6,161 nt of DNA, from positions 1 through 6,161 of the forward strand of contig SKZP01000403.1 in assembly GCA_007127275.1 (NCBI GenBank), in the 5' to 3' direction. Shown here in pieces: positions 3,911 through 6,161 of the stretch. The translations under genes were made by a program, and so were the position numbers. The notes beneath the pieces are model-generated. The model did no database searches, had not been told where the DNA came from, and saw only the letters and a list, made by a program, of their open reading frames with translations. Position 1 is the first letter of the stretch, and every line of letters begins with the position of its first letter. This DNA is from Planctomycetota bacterium. GTDB taxonomy: Bacteria > Planctomycetota > UBA8742 > SKZP01.

Positions 3911-5329
3911 ATGTTCCACCGACGTATTGTGTTCGCCGGTAACGTTCTTGGGGTGGCAGCTCTGGTATTCGTTGCAAGTACGGCGTGTGACTCCGAAGAG
4001 GAGCCGTCACCTTCCAACGTGGAGTGGCAATTGGCGGAGGCGTACGTCGCACCCGACAACGGACCCGAGTCCACGGGAAGCGTTCATGTCTCGTTCGGTG
4101 ACGGTGCCCCCCTTGAGGCAGCGTTCGAAGTCACGGTGGACGACGGCTCAACGTTTCAGTCGCTTCCCATTCTCGATACAAGTTCTGCCGAGGCTGCGAT
4201 CGACGGGAACGTTGTCTCGTCCTTTCCGGCCAACGAGGATGTCGAGCTGACCTGGAGCACGCGCGGACTTGCGCGGGATACCGCACTCTATGCGACGTTG
4301 CGCATCACCGTGAACGACGGAGAGGATGAATTCAGCAGCACCTCGCCGACCTTTGCCCTCGACAATGTCGACTCGACCAACGCGCCACCCGAGGTGGAGC
4401 TCCTTGACCCGAACGGCGCCGTCACCGACTTTCCGCACCACGACCAGATCGGCACGGGGACCTGGACTGTGCGGGCCACCGATCCGGATCCGTTCGATGT
4501 CGTCACGCTTACGGTGACGTTCGACGAGGAACAAAGCGTATTCGGCGCGGCCGGTACCGATCCCCTCGAGTACCTGGATGAGATTCAACCGCCGCTTGCC
4601 GGCACGCCGCCGCAATCCGAAGTCAGTGGCAACGCATTCGACGGCGTAGAGATTGACCTGTCGCGGTTCACTACCGACGCCGAGCCGGCCGATTACCGCT
4701 TGTTCTTCCACGTCGTCGCAAGCGACGGTCAGGATGAGACGCAGGAGACGCTGATTCTCGGCCCGAGCAGCCAGGCCCGAGTTTTCGCCCTCCATGCGGG
4801 GCAAAACATGCTTTGGCCACCGGCCGGTGGAACCGAGCCAGTGTATGACGTCGACGGTGAGGAGATCGACGAGCCGACAGCGTGGGAAGCGGTGGTCTCG
4901 GACACGGCACGCGAGCTACGGCAATTGCCGGAGGGGGACTTGTTCGATCTGGTCCTGCTGCGAAGTTCCACGACGTCGACCGACGGATTCGTCACCTACG
5001 AGGACGAGCTTATCACGGCGGATGAGAGTGCGGTCGACGCGGCGATTGCCTGGCTTTATTCGCAGCAACCCGACTTCGGAAGCTATGACATGCCCGGCCT
5101 CGAGCACATCCTGACGCACTCCGAATACAGCGACGTCAGTGTAGTACGGTTGCTGGGCAACGGCACCGTCCTCGACGCTGAAGACGTGGAAGACGACTTG
5201 CCGCCGCTTCTCGATGCGAAACCCGCCGACTTCTTGATCGCGGGGACGCAAGTCACGGGCTCGTCGCTGATGTCCTACTTCGAGTGGATCGGTTCGTTGA
5301 GCAAAGCCGAGATGTCGTTGCGCGAGTAG
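3911..5329 (+). CDS. Large acidic lipoprotein with Ig/cadherin-like repeats, function unknown
   Basis: A 472-residue protein. Arg4-Arg5, a hydrophobic core (about 6-22) and the lipobox ASTAC with Cys26 form a lipoprotein signal peptide. Cys26 is the only cysteine in the protein. The mature chain is strongly acidic (DSEEEPSPS right after Cys26, EDVEDD at 424-429). Two beta-rich segments are suggested: about 36-152, ending ALYATLRITVNDGEDEFSS, and about 158-283. The second begins APPEVELLDPNGAVTDF, contains VRATDPDPFDVVTLTVTF (187-204) and ends FFHVVASDGQDETQETLIL. These DPD and SDG patterns are typical of Ig-fold or cadherin-like repeats. The C-terminal part (about 290-472) is different, mixed alpha/beta, with no family I recognise. 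FDLVLLRSS (345-353) and DVSVVRLLGNG (408-418) could be core strands of a Rossmann- or VWA-like fold, but no metal-site DxSxS motif is seen. It appears to be a single-gene unit. The cellular face it is displayed on is unknown. Confidence 0.85.
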   Translation: MFHRRIVFAGNVLGVAALVFVASTACDSEEEPSPSNVEWQLAEAYVAPDNGPESTGSVHVSFGDGAPLEAAFEVTVDDGSTFQSLPILDTSSAEAAIDGNVVSSFPANEDVELTWSTRGLARDTALYATLRITVNDGEDEFSSTSPTFALDNVDSTNAPPEVELLDPNGAVTDFPHHDQIGTGTWTVRATDPDPFDVVTLTVTFDEEQSVFGAAGTDPLEYLDEIQPPLAGTPPQSEVSGNAFDGVEIDLSRFTTDAEPADYRLFFHVVASDGQDETQETLILGPSSQARVFALHAGQNMLWPPAGGTEPVYDVDGEEIDEPTAWEAVVSDTARELRQLPEGDLFDLVLLRSSTTSTDGFVTYEDELITADESAVDAAIAWLYSQQPDFGSYDMPGLEHILTHSEYSDVSVVRLLGNGTVLDAEDVEDDLPPLLDAKPADFLIAGTQVTGSSLMSYFEWIGSLSKAEMSLRE

Positions 5330-5359
5330 CGACAAGGCCGAGTCGGACGCGGCCGCGGT

Positions 5360-5387
5360 GGCCGGGTGGTTACGTTGCCGCCGGGCC
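5360..5387 (+). terminator. Strong hairpin downstream of the lipoprotein gene, no T run
   Basis: GGCCGGGTGG (5360-5369) pairs with CCGCCGGGCC (5378-5387) around an 8-base loop: ten positions with one mismatch and one G-T wobble. It begins 31 bases after the lipoprotein stop codon, where a terminator or 3'-end stabilising stem would be expected. The following bases (CTCACCAATTCG) lack a T run, so it is not a standard intrinsic terminator. Confidence 0.35.
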
Positions 5388-5604
5388 CTCACCAATTCGA
5401 CGGGCAAGTCGTCGCGGTAGTGCTCGACCGGCGCAGGATGCTGGGGCGGAAGGTTGACCACTGGCGTCTGTCAAGCGAATCTGTACCGTGACCGGACGAG
5501 GTGTCGGACTTCCCATTGCGGAGTTGCCAGTGCCTTACCGCTGAACCTCGGCACGCGCTCGCGGCCAATCACTTTGGGCTCGAACGTAATACAACGCATG
5601 GCAT

Positions 5605-5609
5605 GGGAG
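5605..5609 (+). promoter_or_regulatory. Ribosome binding site for the carboxypeptidase-regulatory-like protein gene
   Basis: GGGAG ends eight bases before the ATG at 5618, a normal spacing. The AGGGA nearer the ATG (5611-5615) is too close to work well. This supports 5618 as the start. Confidence 0.55.
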
Positions 5610-5617
5610 CAGGGAAT

Positions 5618-6161
5618 ATGCGTACCGCTCGGACTCCCCGAATTGCGGTTTGCCTAACGGTGTTTGTCGTGCTGCTCGTCGCGTTACTATTTCTCTTGCA
5701 TCGGCCGCCGACCCAGAATGACGGGTCCGAGGCGGAGGCGGACGCGTCGGCCACCGACCGCGATCGCGCCGCTCAACGGCAACGTGCCGACACCGAGCGG
5801 GATGCGGTCGCGAACGCGGACGCTGATTCGGGGTCACGCCGCCATGACGTCGAAACGGAAGAGGCCCTCGACGAGGCTGGAGAGTCGTCGCTGGACGAGC
5901 AGCGCCAGGCAATGCGGCCGGGGATCGTCGGTCGCGTCGTCTGTGAGCAGGGCCGTCCGCTTGCCGGGGTCACGGTCTCGCTACGCTCGCATGTGCATAG
6001 TTGGCGCTCCACGCGGCGGCATCCAGCACAGCGCCCATCCGGCACCGCTGACGCTCAGACCGACGACGACGGGCGTTTCCGGGTTCTGGCGCCAACCGAG
6101 ACGCGTCCGTGGCTCGCCGTTGTCGTCCACCCGCATCCGCCGTATCAGCTAAAGTGGAGAG
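5618..6161 (+). CDS. Membrane-anchored carboxypeptidase-regulatory-like domain protein (C-terminus cut by window edge)
   Basis: The frame opens at ATG 5618 and stays open to the right edge, giving 181 residues plus one base. Arg2, Arg5 and Arg8 precede a hydrophobic helix at about 9-27 (IAVCLTVFVVLLVALLFLL), which looks like an uncleaved signal anchor leaving the rest outside the inner membrane. Residues 33-99 are a highly charged linker rich in Asp, Glu, Arg and Ala, probably extended or helical. From about 101 a carboxypeptidase-regulatory-like (prealbumin-like beta-sandwich) domain is recognisable: PGIVGRVVCEQGRPLAGVTVSLRS (101-124), then TDDDGRFRVLAP (148-159) and WLAVVVHP (165-172). Between them is an Arg/His-rich insertion (125-141). 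Such domains often repeat and act in adhesion or as spacers in surface proteins. What follows, whether more repeats or an enzyme, is unseen. A longer complete frame in another register (5664-6152) has no such signature. Confidence 0.82.
   Translation, partial: MRTARTPRIAVCLTVFVVLLVALLFLLHRPPTQNDGSEAEADASATDRDRAAQRQRADTERDAVANADADSGSRRHDVETEEALDEAGESSLDEQRQAMRPGIVGRVVCEQGRPLAGVTVSLRSHVHSWRSTRRHPAQRPSGTADAQTDDDGRFRVLAPTETRPWLAVVVHPHPPYQLKWR

Larger units (their letters stand above)
5330..5617. other. Non-coding spacer after the lipoprotein gene
   Basis: These 288 bases contain a strong hairpin near the left end (5360-5387) and the ribosome site of the next gene at the right end. I could not find a convincing promoter; TAATAC at 5587-5592 lacks a matching -35. 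A minus-strand frame open from 5461 into the lipoprotein gene has somewhat protein-like composition but no recognisable family. Confidence 0.5.

Noticed and set aside
3601..3942. 113-codon plus-strand frame across the spacer into the lipoprotein gene
   Set aside because: It has no ribosome site, is Arg/Pro/Cys-rich, and overlaps the true lipoprotein start. The DNA is better explained as a palindromic non-coding block.
4148..4804. 218-codon minus-strand frame inside the lipoprotein gene
   Set aside because: It is antisense to a protein with a signal peptide, lipobox, ribosome site and beta-repeat patterns. Its own translation resembles nothing.
4916..5461. Minus-strand frame after the lipoprotein gene, considered as a decayed gene remnant
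   Set aside because: The first 40 or so codons look somewhat protein-like, but no family is recognisable. The rest is antisense to the lipoprotein gene and there is no ribosome site.
5664..6152. 162-codon plus-strand frame near the right end
   Set aside because: It is Arg/Ser/Pro-rich shadow sequence in another register of the anchored carboxypeptidase-regulatory-like gene, which has a ribosome site, a membrane anchor and a recognisable domain.
1..6161. tRNA, rRNA, CRISPR array, insertion sequence, integron attC or phage genes
   Set aside because: I looked on both strands for cloverleaf-like arms, regularly spaced repeats, transposase motifs with terminal repeats, and attC core sites, and found none that hold up.

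Overview
The window is GC-rich (by eye a little over 60%) and holds six real genes, two of them cut by the window ends. The gene content points to a free-living Gram-negative bacterium with many secreted or membrane-anchored proteins, of the Myxococcota/Bradymonadota or Planctomycetota kind. The pointers are a membrane-tethered SUMF1-domain protein, a large acidic lipoprotein with Ig-like repeats, an N-terminally anchored carboxypeptidase-regulatory-like domain protein, and long spacers between genes. No ribosomal or housekeeping gene is present to fix the lineage, so this is inference.

Layout. Positions 1-792 (minus) encode the N-terminal 264 residues of a membrane-anchored SUMF1/FGE-sulfatase-domain protein that runs off the left edge. 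Positions 793-1046 are a spacer with a good sigma70-type promoter candidate for that gene, two adjacent palindromes and a hairpin next to a T6 run. Positions 1047-2054 (minus) encode an AraC-family regulator with a Cupin_6-type sensor domain. Positions 2055-2222 are a divergent control region with a perfect GCAAACGTTTGC palindrome, two copies of a GGAA(G)CGTGGAC box and an isolated TTGACA. Positions 2223-3095 and 3102-3587 (plus) form a tight two-gene operon: an NmrA/EasG-like NAD(P)-binding protein and a four-helix DUF1772 (anthrone oxygenase-like) membrane protein.

Positions 3588-3910 are non-coding and rich in inverted repeats. Positions 3911-5329 (plus) encode a 472-residue acidic lipoprotein of unknown function. 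Positions 5330-5617 are non-coding, with one strong hairpin just after the lipoprotein gene. Positions 5618-6161 (plus) encode the start of a membrane-anchored protein with a carboxypeptidase-regulatory-like beta domain, cut by the right edge.

How the genes work together. The clearest unit is the divergent AraC regulator plus the NmrA-DUF1772 operon. It looks like a small regulated redox module acting on an unidentified small molecule. The other three genes are envelope proteins with no evident functional link to it or to each other. I saw no tRNA, rRNA, CRISPR array, transposase or phage gene. No clearly new system is evident. The items most worth a second look are the redox module and its control sites, the unassigned C-terminal half of the lipoprotein, and the structured spacer at about 3601-3716.
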